Of a DNA stretch of 64,000 nt, positions 1 to 8,351 are shown in pieces; positions within the stretch are counted from its first letter, which is position 1, and each line of letters starts with the position of its first letter. Made by a program: the position numbers and the translations under genes. A model generated the notes under the pieces. It made no database searches, had not been told where the DNA came from, and saw only the letters and a program-made list of their open reading frames with translations. The DNA lies in NCBI GenBank assembly GCA_002345215.1, contig DDVH01000015.1, positions 62,001 through 126,000 on the forward strand. The letters are read 5' to 3'. The DNA comes from Anaerolineales bacterium UBA2317. GTDB taxonomy: Bacteria; Chloroflexota; Anaerolineae; Anaerolineales; Villigracilaceae.

Positions 1-359
1 CGCCGGGGGCGGATGAATATTATCCAGTGGAGATGGGCAAGTTAGCAGAATCAATGACGATTACAAAACAAACCTATTTGGTGATAACCAGTCGAGGCTC
101 AGGAGTCGATGTGGCTGGGCTACCAAGTTTACTTGAGTCAGAAGCGAAGTATATTGGAGTCATCGGCTCGAAGCGCAGATGGTCTGTCACGGTAAAAGCG
201 TTGAAAGAAAAGGGAATCAAAGAAGAATTAATCAATAAAGTGCGTTCACCGATGGGAATCGAGTTGCAAGCCGAAACGCCAGAAGAAATTGCGGTGAGCA
301 TTATGGCTGAGGTTTTGATGACAAAGGATGGCGGAACGGGAAAAGTGATGAAAGAGTGA
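1..359 (+). CDS. XdhC family protein, C-terminal part (partial at window edge)
   Basis: The frame is open to the first base of the window, so this is the 3' part of a longer gene; an internal ATG at 27 is not a credible start. The visible residues match the C-terminal Rossmann-like half of XdhC/CoxI proteins, which help insert or protect the modified molybdenum cofactor of xanthine-dehydrogenase-type hydroxylases. Landmarks are the nucleotide-binding stretch YIGVIGSKRR, then the conserved SPMGIELQAETPEEIAVSI tail. It ends in TGA at 357-359. The partner hydrolase must lie upstream, outside the window. Family assignment is firm; the exact partner is unknown. Confidence 0.85.
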   Translation, partial: PGADEYYPVEMGKLAESMTITKQTYLVITSRGSGVDVAGLPSLLESEAKYIGVIGSKRRWSVTVKALKEKGIKEELINKVRSPMGIELQAETPEEIAVSIMAEVLMTKDGGTGKVMKE

Positions 360-401
360 AACGAATTAATTGCATTTGCGTAGAAGTAGGAGAAATGTCG
401 C

Positions 402-429
402 TTGACCTGCTTGCTAGATGGACTATAAT
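402..429 (+). promoter_or_regulatory. Sigma70-type promoter for the SPFH gene
   Basis: TTGACC at 402-407 and a perfect TATAAT at 424-429 with 16 bp between them. It lies about 100 bp upstream of the SPFH start at 530, so the transcript carries a leader that contains the palindromic repeat at 453-511. Seen in sequence; activity is inferred. Confidence 0.7.
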
Positions 430-452
430 TTGAACATTGGTTTTATTCATTC

Positions 453-511
453 GTAGGGGCGACCCGTTCTGAAAATAAAGAACCATAAAAAAATTGAAGG
501 GTCGCCCTTAC
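453..511. repeat. Dispersed palindrome, family A (copy 1)
   Basis: Ends are inverted copies of GTAGGGGCGACCC and GGGTCGCCCTTAC around an A/T-rich centre. A second copy with the same ends lies at 27285-27344. It would form a hairpin in the SPFH 5' leader, just before the Shine-Dalgarno at about 517. Confidence 0.8.
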
Positions 512-529
512 AATAAAAGGAGAAATTCT

Positions 530-1573
530 ATGGCTAGAATTTTTGATGTAGTTGAATACGCAAACGAGATGAGTGATGAAATCGTGCATCGCTTTCCAGA
601 AGAAGGCATTGGCGATTTTCGCATCGGCTCGCAAGTGATTGTGCGCGAAAGTCAGTGGGCTGTGTTCTTCCGTGATGGTAACGCTTTGGATGTTTTCAAA
701 CCGGGTCGCCATACGATTGCTACTGCCAACATTCCTGTGTTGATTGATTGGATTGGCAAAGCCTTCAACGACCGCACACCTTTCCCTGCTGAAGTGTATT
801 TCGTTTCACGCAAAGAATTTGCAAATAAAAAATGGGGCACACCACAACCAATTATTGTCCGCAACCCCGGCATGGGCTTAGGCGTGGCTTTACTGCAAGG
901 TTTTGGAACTTATTCATTTCAAGTGAAAGACCCACAACAATTTGTGACCCAAATTGTCGGCGTGCAACATACCTATCGAACATCTGATATTGAAGAACGC
1001 ATCCGCACGATGTTGCTTTCAAAATTACAAGATGTGTTGGGTGAAACTGGTGCAAAGAATTCTGTGCCAGAAATGATTGGTCTGACCGAAGAAATTGGTG
1101 CCGCTGTTCGCGCAAAAGCAAAAGATGATTTTGAAGCGATTGGTTTAACGCTCAAGACGTTCTACATTGGAAACCTCAAACCAAGCGAAAAATCGGCTCA
1201 AGAATTACGGGACATGGGTATGCTCGACATGGCAACTTATACTCAACTTCAAGCCGCTGACGCGATGCGTGATGCCGCCCAAAATGAAGGTGGTGGTGCT
1301 GGTCTCACTGCTGGAATCGGTGCTGGTATGGGAATTGGCAACATCATGGGGCAAGCACTACAAGGTGGTTATCAAGCCCCTGCAGGTGGTGCCGCCGCTG
1401 GTGGTGGAGCCAAAATGCCTGATGTAATGACTCCTGCTGAAGCCGCTCAGTTTATGAAAGTCACTGAAGATGATATTATGGAAGCCATCAAAGATAAAAG
1501 CTTGAAGGCAAAGAAAGTCGGTAAGGCTTACAGAATCAGCAAGGCGAATTTAGAAGAGTTTATGAATAGCTAG
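530..1573 (+). CDS. SPFH-domain protein with C-terminal excisionase-type helix-turn-helix
   Basis: 347 residues from ATG 530, chosen because AAAGGAG lies just upstream; the longer in-frame ATG at 494 has no ribosome site and lies inside a repeat. Residues about 20-230 resemble the SPFH/band-7 'virion core protein-like' family (B. subtilis YdjI type), membrane-associated scaffolds that oligomerise. A Gly/Ala-rich linker covers about 252-295. Residues about 296-347 have the layout of an excisionase/MerR-like helix-turn-helix (TPAEAAQFMKVTEDDIMEAI, then KVGKAYRISKANLEEF). There is no signal peptide or clear membrane segment. Own promoter at 402-429 and terminator at 1598-1630, so monocistronic. 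Family call is strong; biological role is unknown. Confidence 0.85.
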   Translation: MARIFDVVEYANEMSDEIVHRFPEEGIGDFRIGSQVIVRESQWAVFFRDGNALDVFKPGRHTIATANIPVLIDWIGKAFNDRTPFPAEVYFVSRKEFANKKWGTPQPIIVRNPGMGLGVALLQGFGTYSFQVKDPQQFVTQIVGVQHTYRTSDIEERIRTMLLSKLQDVLGETGAKNSVPEMIGLTEEIGAAVRAKAKDDFEAIGLTLKTFYIGNLKPSEKSAQELRDMGMLDMATYTQLQAADAMRDAAQNEGGGAGLTAGIGAGMGIGNIMGQALQGGYQAPAGGAAAGGGAKMPDVMTPAEAAQFMKVTEDDIMEAIKDKSLKAKKVGKAYRISKANLEEFMNS

Positions 1574-1597
1574 TTGGTAAAAGAAAGAGGAAAGACG

Positions 1598-1630
1598 AAA
1601 GAGACTCTATTTTCATAGAGTCTCTTTTTT
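1598..1630 (+). terminator. Intrinsic terminator after the SPFH gene
   Basis: A 13-bp perfect stem (AAAGAGACTCTAT with its complement) around TTTC, ending in a T run. Confidence 0.85.
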
Positions 1631-1675
1631 GTTTGAAAGTTTGAAGGTTGGCAAGTTTTATAACTTTCAAACTTT

Positions 1676-3190
1676 TTAACTTTTAAACTCTATTTTGCTA
1701 ATAATTTCTGGAACTGAATCAACAACATCACTTGCTAATACAGAAGCAGTTGTACCTAATTTTTCTGCTGAACGCAAACCTGCTTTTCCGTGAATATATG
1801 CTCCTGCAACAGCCGCATTGTAAGGATTAAGTCCTTGAGCAAGTAAGCCAGTGATTAAACCAGCAAGCACGTCACCAGTGCCTGCTTTAGCTAATGCAGG
1901 TGTAGCAACTGGAATAATTGTCATTCTTTCATCAGGTGATGCAATCAGAGTGAATGCACCTTTCAGCACCACAATACAATTCCACTGCTTGGCATATTTT
2001 TTCGCAACTTCCTCGCGATTGTTTTGAATCTCTTCTTTTGATAAACCTGTCAGTGCTGACATTTCGCCAACATGGGGAGTGAGAACTGCATTATGCAAAA
2101 GTGAGAGAGAATCTTTTGCATGCCTTAATCCATCGGCATCTATCAGCATTGGAATTTTTATGGAGTGCAAAAGTTTTTCGATAAACTTTTTTGTCGTTTC
2201 TTTATTTCCTAAACCAGGTCCTATCAAAATAGATGTTGCTCGATTCAAATTATTCAAGACAACATCACTTGCAGATTCAGAAATAAATCCATTTTCGTGT
2301 GGAAGCAAAACCCAAGTCGCTTCAGGCAAATGACCTGCCAATGCAGAGTGCAAATTTTCTGGCACAGCCATCGTCACCAAACCCGTGCCGATGCGATATG
2401 CCGCAGACCCAGCCAATAATGCCGCGCCTGTGTAAGATGTCGAACCTGCTATCACGAAAGCCGTACCGAATGTCCCTTTGTGTGAAGCGAGCGTGCGTTT
2501 TGGCAATAAAGCCGAAACCATTTCATCATCAGCAACATCAATTTTTATTTCATTCAACATTTCATCAGATAAACCGATTTCTACCAATAGCAACTCGCCA
2601 ACTTTTTCAAAGGCAGGCAATTTCAACAATCCGCGTTTGACAGCCGCCATTGTGACTGTGAGATTCGCAGGAATCGTTTCATCGGAACATTCACCCGAAT
2701 CACAATCAACACCTGATGGGCAATCCACTGCGATAACAAATTTTGGCTTGAGATTTTTTATTTTTCCGAGGACCTCACTCGCCTCTTTCTTAAGCGGAAG
2801 TTTGATACCTGTTCCCAAAACGCCATCTAAGGTGACATCTGCTTGCGCGATGAAAGAAGAAAGATGAAAGAATGATTCATCTTGTTCGATTATTTTTCCA
2901 CCAATATCTAAATATTTTTTTATTAACTCATTATTATTGGTCTTGATTAAATATGCCGAAGTTTCCCATCCATTCTGTTGAAGCCACGTTAACGCCACCA
3001 GCGTATCACCGCCATTATTTCCAGAACCTATCAAGCCAACAACTTTGTTCCAATTATTTTGTTTTCCAATTTCGTGCACAATTTTTGCCAGTCCGATACC
3101 TGCATTCTGCATCATTTCAGCATAAGAGAGTCCGCTGGCATCGGCTTGTTTTTCGAGCGCAATCATTTGGGAAACGGAAACGAGTTTCAT
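1676..3190 (-). CDS. nnr: Bifunctional NAD(P)H-hydrate epimerase / ADP-dependent dehydratase
   Basis: 504 residues, the usual length of the fused enzyme that repairs damaged NAD(P)HX. The N-terminal half (about 1-215, YjeF_N) epimerises the R form; it shows GSGNNGGDTLVALTWL and the CPSGVDCDSG loop. The C-terminal half (about 225-500, carbohydrate-kinase-like) dehydrates the S form using ADP; it shows KGTFGTAFVIAGS and the catalytic GTGDVLAGLITGLL motif near residue 437. The start at 3190 matches the family N-terminus (MKLVSVSQMIALEKQAD). Divergent from the small gene at 3318. Cytosolic metabolite repair; assignment is secure. Confidence 0.95.
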   Translation of the reverse strand: MKLVSVSQMIALEKQADASGLSYAEMMQNAGIGLAKIVHEIGKQNNWNKVVGLIGSGNNGGDTLVALTWLQQNGWETSAYLIKTNNNELIKKYLDIGGKIIEQDESFFHLSSFIAQADVTLDGVLGTGIKLPLKKEASEVLGKIKNLKPKFVIAVDCPSGVDCDSGECSDETIPANLTVTMAAVKRGLLKLPAFEKVGELLLVEIGLSDEMLNEIKIDVADDEMVSALLPKRTLASHKGTFGTAFVIAGSTSYTGAALLAGSAAYRIGTGLVTMAVPENLHSALAGHLPEATWVLLPHENGFISESASDVVLNNLNRATSILIGPGLGNKETTKKFIEKLLHSIKIPMLIDADGLRHAKDSLSLLHNAVLTPHVGEMSALTGLSKEEIQNNREEVAKKYAKQWNCIVVLKGAFTLIASPDERMTIIPVATPALAKAGTGDVLAGLITGLLAQGLNPYNAAVAGAYIHGKAGLRSAEKLGTTASVLASDVVDSVPEIISKIEFKS

Positions 3191-3263
3191 ATAGATTCAG
3201 GTTTAATGTTAGAAGGTTCTTGCTGTATAATTTTAGCAGGGAATAAAAATAATAAAAACCAAA

Positions 3264-3313
3264 GAAGTTGACAAAGAGAAAAAAAATCCGCTGATGTGGA
3301 AGGTGTAAAGTGA
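3264..3313 (+). repeat. Direct repeat copy A (leader of the 3318 gene)
   Basis: About 50 bp with the core TTGACAAAGAGAAA, then TCCG and GATGTGGAAGGTGT. It is nearly repeated at 3691-3744, so the two copies flank the gene at 3318-3662. Copy A supplies the leader, including a possible Shine-Dalgarno (GAAGGTG), of that gene. Confidence 0.75.
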
Positions 3314-3317
3314 AAGC

Positions 3318-3662
3318 ATGAATCTATCGAATAAAATTTTTGAACTGACTGAAAATTCTGATGGTCACGCCTCTGCCAAAACAATTATGAAATTTAGTGA
3401 ACAGAGTGAACCACTTATCGGAACATACTCTGGACCAAACAATGTATATGGACAAGTCATTGTCAAAACTTCAAAAGATGGTCTCACTGAAATGTTATAT
3501 CAATCCCTCACTACAGATGATGAACTTGTTGCAGGAAAAGCGCAAGTAATTTTGAGTGAAAATGAAAACGGAAAACTTGTAATGCAACTCAATTGGCAAT
3601 GGCTGACAGGCTCTTTAGAAAGTGGCATTTCTATTTGGCATGAGATACAATCAGTAAAGTAA
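3318..3662 (+). CDS. Small conserved protein of unknown function
   Basis: 114 residues, cytosolic, no signal or membrane segment. The pattern (KTIMKFSEQSEPLIGTYSG, then GLTEMLYQSL, then a C-terminal NWQWLTGSLESGISIWHEI) resembles a widespread family of about 110 residues that databases often label 'N-acetylglutamate synthase' without support; no acetyltransferase motif is visible. It probably folds as a beta-rich ligand-binding unit, which is inference. Flanked by the direct repeats at 3264-3313 and 3691-3744. Confidence 0.75.
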   Translation: MNLSNKIFELTENSDGHASAKTIMKFSEQSEPLIGTYSGPNNVYGQVIVKTSKDGLTEMLYQSLTTDDELVAGKAQVILSENENGKLVMQLNWQWLTGSLESGISIWHEIQSVK

Positions 3663-3690
3663 CAAACTATGGGAAACCTTGGTCGGCAAA

Positions 3691-3744
3691 GAAATTGACA
3701 AAGAGAAAGAAAAAGTCCGCCCGATGTAGAAGGTGTGAATTGAT
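3691..3744 (+). repeat. Direct repeat copy B
   Basis: Near copy of 3264-3313, differing by a few substitutions and small gaps. No gene start follows it closely, so it looks like the leftover leader of a lost duplicate of the 3318 gene. Confidence 0.75.
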
Positions 3745-3759
3745 AGGTGGCTTTGTATG

Positions 3760-3788
3760 TTGACCTGTGTATAAGGAATAGTTATAAT
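3760..3788 (+). promoter_or_regulatory. Sigma70-type promoter for the 3874 gene
   Basis: TTGACC (3760-3765), 17 bp, TATAAT (3783-3788). AAGGAG follows at about 3858 before the ATG at 3874. Confidence 0.7.
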
Positions 3789-3873
3789 TTTACTATGTTT
3801 TAATTTTGACCGTAAAATAACATCTAAAACAGTATTCAGGTTTCCCGATTTTTTCTCAAGGAGAAATGAAACA

Positions 3874-4512
3874 ATGGAAAGTAATAATGCTGAACCTGTA
3901 AAAAGCAATTACTTGGGGAGTCTTTTATATCAAGGAGCTCTCCAAAAAGCGGATACATATACATTAGACTTAGTAAGACACATAGTTTTTATATCCAGCA
4001 TACTAGTTGGTTTTATGTTTACAGTAATATCTGATTTAGTTCTTTCATCCCAAAGCGCGAATGACTTCATCTTAACCGCAATATTTTCCTGTTTAATGGT
4101 TTCCAGTTTTTCATTATTCGCAAGTATTATTTTTGGGGCAACATTTCAATATCTTCTTAATATTGAGACTACAGAACAATTACATAATACTAAACAAATC
4201 GACTCCGAGAAGATGTTAAAGTCCAAAGAAGATGGTGATGAATTTATTAAGAATATTGGCAAGTTTTTTACCAAAGAAGTTGCGCCATTGGCTAGGTTTG
4301 TTCTTGGCGGGTCTGCAGCTGTTGTGATAGCTTTTCTAATCGGAATATTCTTTTTCATAATTTCTTTTATTCTAATCGGATGGATTCATTCTTCCTCTTT
4401 TGTATTGATTGCCTTTGTATTATCTATTGGATTAGGAGTAATATCCCTTTATGGTGGATATAAGATAATCTCGCTTTATCTCGCGTATAGAACAGCAAGG
4501 TCTGGCAAATGA
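3874..4512 (+). CDS. Hypothetical membrane protein, about four TM segments
   Basis: 212 residues, not recognised. Hydrophobic segments at about 35-55, 70-95, 145-170 and 175-200, separated by a charged loop (about 96-140, rich in Lys/Glu/Asp) that would face the cytosol if both ends are inside. The start is supported by AAGGAG ten bases upstream and a near-consensus promoter. No catalytic motif is visible and the flanking genes are unrelated. Confidence 0.8.
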   Translation: MESNNAEPVKSNYLGSLLYQGALQKADTYTLDLVRHIVFISSILVGFMFTVISDLVLSSQSANDFILTAIFSCLMVSSFSLFASIIFGATFQYLLNIETTEQLHNTKQIDSEKMLKSKEDGDEFIKNIGKFFTKEVAPLARFVLGGSAAVVIAFLIGIFFFIISFILIGWIHSSSFVLIAFVLSIGLGVISLYGGYKIISLYLAYRTARSGK

Positions 4513-4589
4513 CCTTGTCCAAGGCAAAACAGCCCAACAAAGCGTGCAGAAACTGATTTGTGCCATTTGCCTACACGCAGTTCCGATAA

Positions 4590-4907
4590 ATGACTAACCC
4601 AAACAACAAACTGACAATCATCTGGCTCATTCTGAGTCAAATAATGTACTTCGCCAGTCTGATAATATGGGCGGTGGTGTTCTTTCTGATGCTCAACGTT
4701 TTTGAATCGGGATACAACTGGCAGACCATCGGGTTCGTGAGTCTGATTGGGATATATCCAATACCAATTTTGTGTGCTTCGGTCTATGCTTGGTTCGCTT
4801 ACAAACGCGGAAAGACGCGCTCAGCAATATTGGTCATGTTCGTGCCATTGATTTTCATCTTCTTCTATTGCATAAGTTTTCCCGCACTCACAAATCTATT
4901 CTCTTAA
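4590..4907 (+). CDS. Small hypothetical membrane protein
   Basis: 105 residues with three hydrophobic segments at about 10-32, 44-66 and 78-100. ATG 4590 has no good Shine-Dalgarno. The 77-bp gap upstream holds a partly palindromic stretch (GCCCAACAAAGCGTGCAG to CACGCAGTTCCG). No family recognised; the reading frame is real on length and hydrophobicity, otherwise unsupported. Confidence 0.6.
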   Translation: MTNPNNKLTIIWLILSQIMYFASLIIWAVVFFLMLNVFESGYNWQTIGFVSLIGIYPIPILCASVYAWFAYKRGKTRSAILVMFVPLIFIFFYCISFPALTNLFS

Positions 4908-4922
4908 AAAGTGACTCAAAAT

Positions 4923-4980
4923 TAGGGACACAGCGAGGCATTGCTCGTCAAAATATTAAACGTACTCGCTATGTCCCTAC
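4923..4980. repeat. Dispersed palindrome, family B (degenerate copy)
   Basis: Outer arms AGGGACACAGCGAG and CTCGCTATGTCCCT pair around an A/T-rich centre. The core is shared with 5907-5935 and 24929-24959 (GGGACACGG). It lies upstream of the pirin gene. Confidence 0.7.
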
Positions 4981-5063
4981 AAATAAATTGAGAAGCAAAA
5001 GAATTTTATTAACATTTATTTCTCAATTTGTAATATACTCCCCTCACAAACCATCCAAACCAC

Positions 5064-5903
5064 ATGACAAACAGAACCATCTCCCACACAATTGAACCAA
5101 ACCTCGTTATCGAAGGCGCGGGCGTATTGCTTCGCCGTTCTTTCGGTCCGCACGCCAGCAACAAATTCGACCCCTTCCTACTCTTCGACCACTTCGCCTT
5201 CAACAACCCGCTCGAAGGTCCCATCAAAGGTTTTCCCACCCATCCGCATCGCGGCATCGAAACCGTCACCTACATGCTCGAAGGCACCGTCCGCCATCGT
5301 GATAGTCTCGGCAACGCAGGCACCATTGCCGAGGGTGATGTGCAATGGATGACCAGCGGTCGCGGCATCTTGCACGAAGAAATGCCCCAACGCAGTATCA
5401 ACGGAAACAATTACGGCTTTCAACTTTGGGTCAACTTGCCCGCCGCGCAAAAAATGAGTCAGCCTCGTTATCAAGAAGTGACAGCCAATTCAATTCCAGT
5501 CATCGAAAAAGATGGAGCAACGATTCGACTCGTCGCAGGAGAAATTGATGGGACGACTGGACCCGTAACCGAAATTTCCGCCTCGCCTCTTTATATGGAT
5601 GTCAAGTTGAGTGCTGGTTCCCGATTCAGTTTGCCTATCCCCAGCAGTCACACAGTCCTTGCGTATGTCTTTGAAGGCACAGGCGAATTTGGAGACCAAG
5701 TCGTAGAATCCGTCAGCATGGTAGTATTTCAAAATGACGGCGACCAACTCGAAGTCAAAACAGAAGCGGGAGTCCGATTCATGTTAATCTCAGGCGAACC
5801 ATTCAAAGAACCGATTGTTCCGTATGGTCCATTTGTGATGAATACCCGCGAAGAAATTGAAGAAACGATTCGTGAATTGCGAAATGGAACGTTTATAAAA
5901 TAA
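5064..5903 (+). CDS. Pirin family protein (cupin)
   Basis: 279 residues, the usual pirin length. The N-terminal cupin carries the metal site: H60, H62, H104 and E106 (FPTHPHRGIETVTY and GRGILHEEMPQ). The C-terminal cupin covers about 170-275. Bacterial pirins bind iron; some, like YhhW, oxidise quercetin, others regulate enzymes. The start is supported by the conserved N-terminus and the A/T-rich promoter-like region 5010-5040. It stands alone between two family B repeats. Confidence 0.92.
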   Translation: MTNRTISHTIEPNLVIEGAGVLLRRSFGPHASNKFDPFLLFDHFAFNNPLEGPIKGFPTHPHRGIETVTYMLEGTVRHRDSLGNAGTIAEGDVQWMTSGRGILHEEMPQRSINGNNYGFQLWVNLPAAQKMSQPRYQEVTANSIPVIEKDGATIRLVAGEIDGTTGPVTEISASPLYMDVKLSAGSRFSLPIPSSHTVLAYVFEGTGEFGDQVVESVSMVVFQNDGDQLEVKTEAGVRFMLISGEPFKEPIVPYGPFVMNTREEIEETIRELRNGTFIK

Positions 5904-5906
5904 CCC

Positions 5907-5935
5907 GTAGGGACACGGCGACGCCGTGTCCCTAC
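5907..5935. repeat. Dispersed palindrome, family B
   Basis: Near-perfect palindrome of GTAGGGACACGGCG and its complement. It follows the pirin stop and is trailed by a T run, so it may act as that gene's terminator. Confidence 0.8.
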
Positions 5936-5942
5936 ATTTTTT

Positions 5943-6407
5943 ATGTCACAAGTCCTCTTTGGTCATCGCTTAGGCAAACAAGGGCAAATTCGCATCGGCT
6001 GTTGCGCCGTGATATTTGATTCAAAGCGTGAAAAAGTTTTGCTCACCCAAAGAACAGACAACGGACGCTGGTGTTTACCTGGCGGTGCAATGGACTCAGG
6101 CGAATCTGCCAGTGAAGCCTGTGAGCGTGAAGTGTTTGAAGAAACAAGTTTGAAAGTAAAAGCCAAACGATTAATCGGCGTATATAGCAACCCAGACCAA
6201 TTGGTAATTTATAACGATGGCAATAAAGTTTTTATGGTGGTATTGAGTTTTGAAGCCGAAGTAATTAAAGGCGAATTAAGTCTAAGCAACGAAACCACCG
6301 CTTTTGGATATTTTTCTTTATCCGAAATGGAATCTAAGCCGATGCACGGCGAGCATAAATCCCGCGTGGAAGATGCGTTTATAGGTGGCGAAGCGTTGAT
6401 GAAATAG
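5943..6407 (+). CDS. NUDIX hydrolase
   Basis: 154 residues. The NUDIX box at about 48-70 (GGAMDSGESASEACEREVFEET) has the G-x5-E-x7-RE-x2-EE core; the final Gly is Thr. It hydrolyses nucleoside diphosphate-X compounds with Mg2+; the substrate cannot be read from sequence. Residues 16-40 form the expected first strands. Only 39 bp after the pirin gene, but a terminator-like repeat lies between, so not clearly one operon. Confidence 0.9.
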   Translation: MSQVLFGHRLGKQGQIRIGCCAVIFDSKREKVLLTQRTDNGRWCLPGGAMDSGESASEACEREVFEETSLKVKAKRLIGVYSNPDQLVIYNDGNKVFMVVLSFEAEVIKGELSLSNETTAFGYFSLSEMESKPMHGEHKSRVEDAFIGGEALMK

Positions 6408-6408
6408 A

Positions 6409-6457
6409 CAGACGATAGACCATAGACGATGGACGATAAAACATGGTCTATGGCCTC
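6409..6457. repeat. Dispersed palindrome, family C
   Basis: Built from iterations of GATAGACCATAGACGATGGAC and the complement CATGGTCTATGG. Related units lie at 7104-7146 and 35879-35912. Confidence 0.6.
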
Positions 6458-6538
6458 ATACTTAAGTACTCCAATGAACCCGTTACTTCATAAGTGATAT
6501 TGTGTTATTTCATGCAAATAAATCACTTTGGAGACATT

Positions 6539-7099
6539 ATGCTAAACAATATTTCGGAAAAATTTTATAAGTGGGCAAGAGGCTGGGTCGTGCTTTTGTT
6601 TGTAGTGTTAGACGGATTCTTTGCAGGTTTCGTCATGCCATTAATCGGCGGGTTGATGCAAGATGGCACAGGTTTAATTCAACCACTTGATTTAATGATG
6701 TTTGCCACACCAGATAAAACATTCGACATGATTGAACGCTATGGTGAAACTGGACGTACTTTTTATCGCAACGTCGAACTCACGGCTGATATTCTTTATC
6801 CTATTGTCTATCTGTTTGCATTCAGTTTGTTAATTTCTTGGCTATTCAAACGCGGTTTTGCTTCAAACAGCCTCGTGCGAAAATATAACGTTGCTCCAGT
6901 ATTCGCTTTCGTTTTTGATTTACTTGAAAACCTCAATATCGTCACCTTGTTGAGCATCTACCCATCTCAACCCGTCATCTTAGGTTGGACGTTGTTCATC
7001 TTCACTGCACTCAAATGGATTTTCGCAGGCATTTGTATTCTTTTGATTTTAGTCGGTTTGGTGATGGCGATTAAAAATAAATTCAAAGTGCAAGAATAA
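6539..7099 (+). CDS. Hypothetical membrane protein, four TM segments
   Basis: 186 residues from ATG 6539, preferred to the upstream ATG at 6494 because TTGGAG precedes it at good spacing. Hydrophobic segments at about 15-37, 78-100, 115-135 and 148-175; a loop of about 40 residues after TM1 would be outside the cell. Resembles anonymous four-helix proteins found near methyltransferase genes, but no family is recognised. Convergent with the methyltransferase. Confidence 0.75.
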   Translation: MLNNISEKFYKWARGWVVLLFVVLDGFFAGFVMPLIGGLMQDGTGLIQPLDLMMFATPDKTFDMIERYGETGRTFYRNVELTADILYPIVYLFAFSLLISWLFKRGFASNSLVRKYNVAPVFAFVFDLLENLNIVTLLSIYPSQPVILGWTLFIFTALKWIFAGICILLILVGLVMAIKNKFKVQE

Positions 7100-7103
7100 G
7101 ATT

Positions 7104-7146
7104 TGACGGTGGACAATATATCGAAGACCGTCTATTGTCCACCGTC
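7104..7146. terminator. Bidirectional terminator / family C palindrome
   Basis: 14-bp perfect stem (GACGGTGGACAATA and complement) between two convergent genes, with a 14-nt loop that itself contains GACCGTC. Confidence 0.75.
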
Positions 7147-7150
7147 CATA

Positions 7151-7849
7151 TTAGATTTTTAACCACCAGACGCCAGTACATTCAGGCAAAATCACCCAAT
7201 TATTTTTTACTACTTTATCACCCAGCTCATCGCCAAAGAAAAAACGAGATAACTCTTCGGCTTCTTGAATAGATTCAAATTTGTAATCTGTGCGGATAAT
7301 TTTATTTTGGAATCCGACTTCATCCAACCAAGCATAAAAATCTTTGAGTTTTTCTAATTGTATCGGTGCCTCATTCCCTGTCCCCAATGATTCAAACAAG
7401 ACAATATAACTGCTCGGTGCTAGGACACGTTTCATTTCGGTCAGCCATTTTTCTAATTCATCGTGCCATGTTTCTTTATTCCAAACTGCAAGGTAACTCA
7501 CACTCCAGCCAGAGACAACAAGATTTGCAGAATCATCTTCAATCAGCAATTGACGATGGTCTGCAATGTCAATTTTCCAATTCGATAAACTTGTTTTAGA
7601 TAATTTTTCACGGCACACACGTAACATTTCTTCCGAAATATCGAAAGCGCGAATCGAATGGACGTATGGCGCGAGTAAACAGGTCAAACGTCCAGTACCA
7701 GCCCCGAGGTCAAGAACGAGGCGGTTTTGTAAATCAGTAATCTCAGTCAAGGCTTTGAGAATATTTCCTTGGTAGTCTTCTCTAGCGATTAAGGCTTCGT
7801 ATTTGTCGCCTTCGGTTTTGTAAATTTCTTCTTGTGTAGGCATAGACAT
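7151..7849 (-). CDS. Class I SAM-dependent methyltransferase
   Basis: 232 residues. Motif I VLDLGAGTGR at 45-54 binds S-adenosylmethionine; the acidic end of strand 2 is IRAFDIS, and motif IV region is VVSGWSVSYL. It fits the methyltransferase 11/25 group; no substrate-specific signature seen. Start ATG 7849 or the in-frame ATG 7843, both with poor ribosome sites. Monocistronic, convergent with the four-TM gene. Confidence 0.88.
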   Translation of the reverse strand: MSMPTQEEIYKTEGDKYEALIAREDYQGNILKALTEITDLQNRLVLDLGAGTGRLTCLLAPYVHSIRAFDISEEMLRVCREKLSKTSLSNWKIDIADHRQLLIEDDSANLVVSGWSVSYLAVWNKETWHDELEKWLTEMKRVLAPSSYIVLFESLGTGNEAPIQLEKLKDFYAWLDEVGFQNKIIRTDYKFESIQEAEELSRFFFGDELGDKVVKNNWVILPECTGVWWLKI

Positions 7850-7919
7850 ATTATAAACAGTCTTTGAGTAGGATGTGTAAAATTATTTCTTATGATATTT
7901 TTTGATTAGGAGAAACATT

Positions 7920-8330
7920 ATGAACCCTGAAAATCAATTTGACTTTTGGCTCGGCGAATGGAATTGCACATGGGCGGACGATGGCAAAGCCACGAATCAT
8001 GTGCTACGAATTATGAACGATAAAGTGATTCAAGAAAATTTTGATGGGGCAGGGTTAATTGGTATGAGTGTTTCAGTATATGACCCTGAAAGAAAATTGT
8101 GGTGTCAAACTTGGGTGGATAATAACGGTTCGTATCTTGATTTCACTGGCAAGTTTGAAAACGAAAAAATGATTTTGAGCCGTGATGCCATAGTAAAAGG
8201 CGAAGCATGCAAGCAAAGAATGGTTTGGTATAACATTCAAGCCGATGAATTTGATTGGAATTGGGAACGTTCTGATGATGGCGGAAATACTTGGCGAGTG
8301 CTTTGGCAAATAAAATATAAGCGGAAATAA
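7920..8330 (+). CDS. DUF1579-like small protein
   Basis: 136 residues from ATG 7920 (TTAGGAGAAACAT upstream); the longer start at 7902 lacks a ribosome site. It begins with the FDFWLGEWNC signature of the DUF1579/lipocalin-like group and has evenly spaced beta-strand patterns to the end (FDWNWERSDDGGNTWRVLWQI). Cytosolic, function unknown, probably a small-molecule-binding beta barrel by fold inference. Confidence 0.8.
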   Translation: MNPENQFDFWLGEWNCTWADDGKATNHVLRIMNDKVIQENFDGAGLIGMSVSVYDPERKLWCQTWVDNNGSYLDFTGKFENEKMILSRDAIVKGEACKQRMVWYNIQADEFDWNWERSDDGGNTWRVLWQIKYKRK

Positions 8331-8351
8331 TCATTCGTTTATAATTGGGGA

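Noticed and set aside
4513..4589. Integron attC-like site (GCCCAAC followed by a partial palindrome)
   Set aside because: The 5' core fits RYYYAAC, but no matching GTTRRRY core is seen at the 3' side, and there is no integrase or cassette array.
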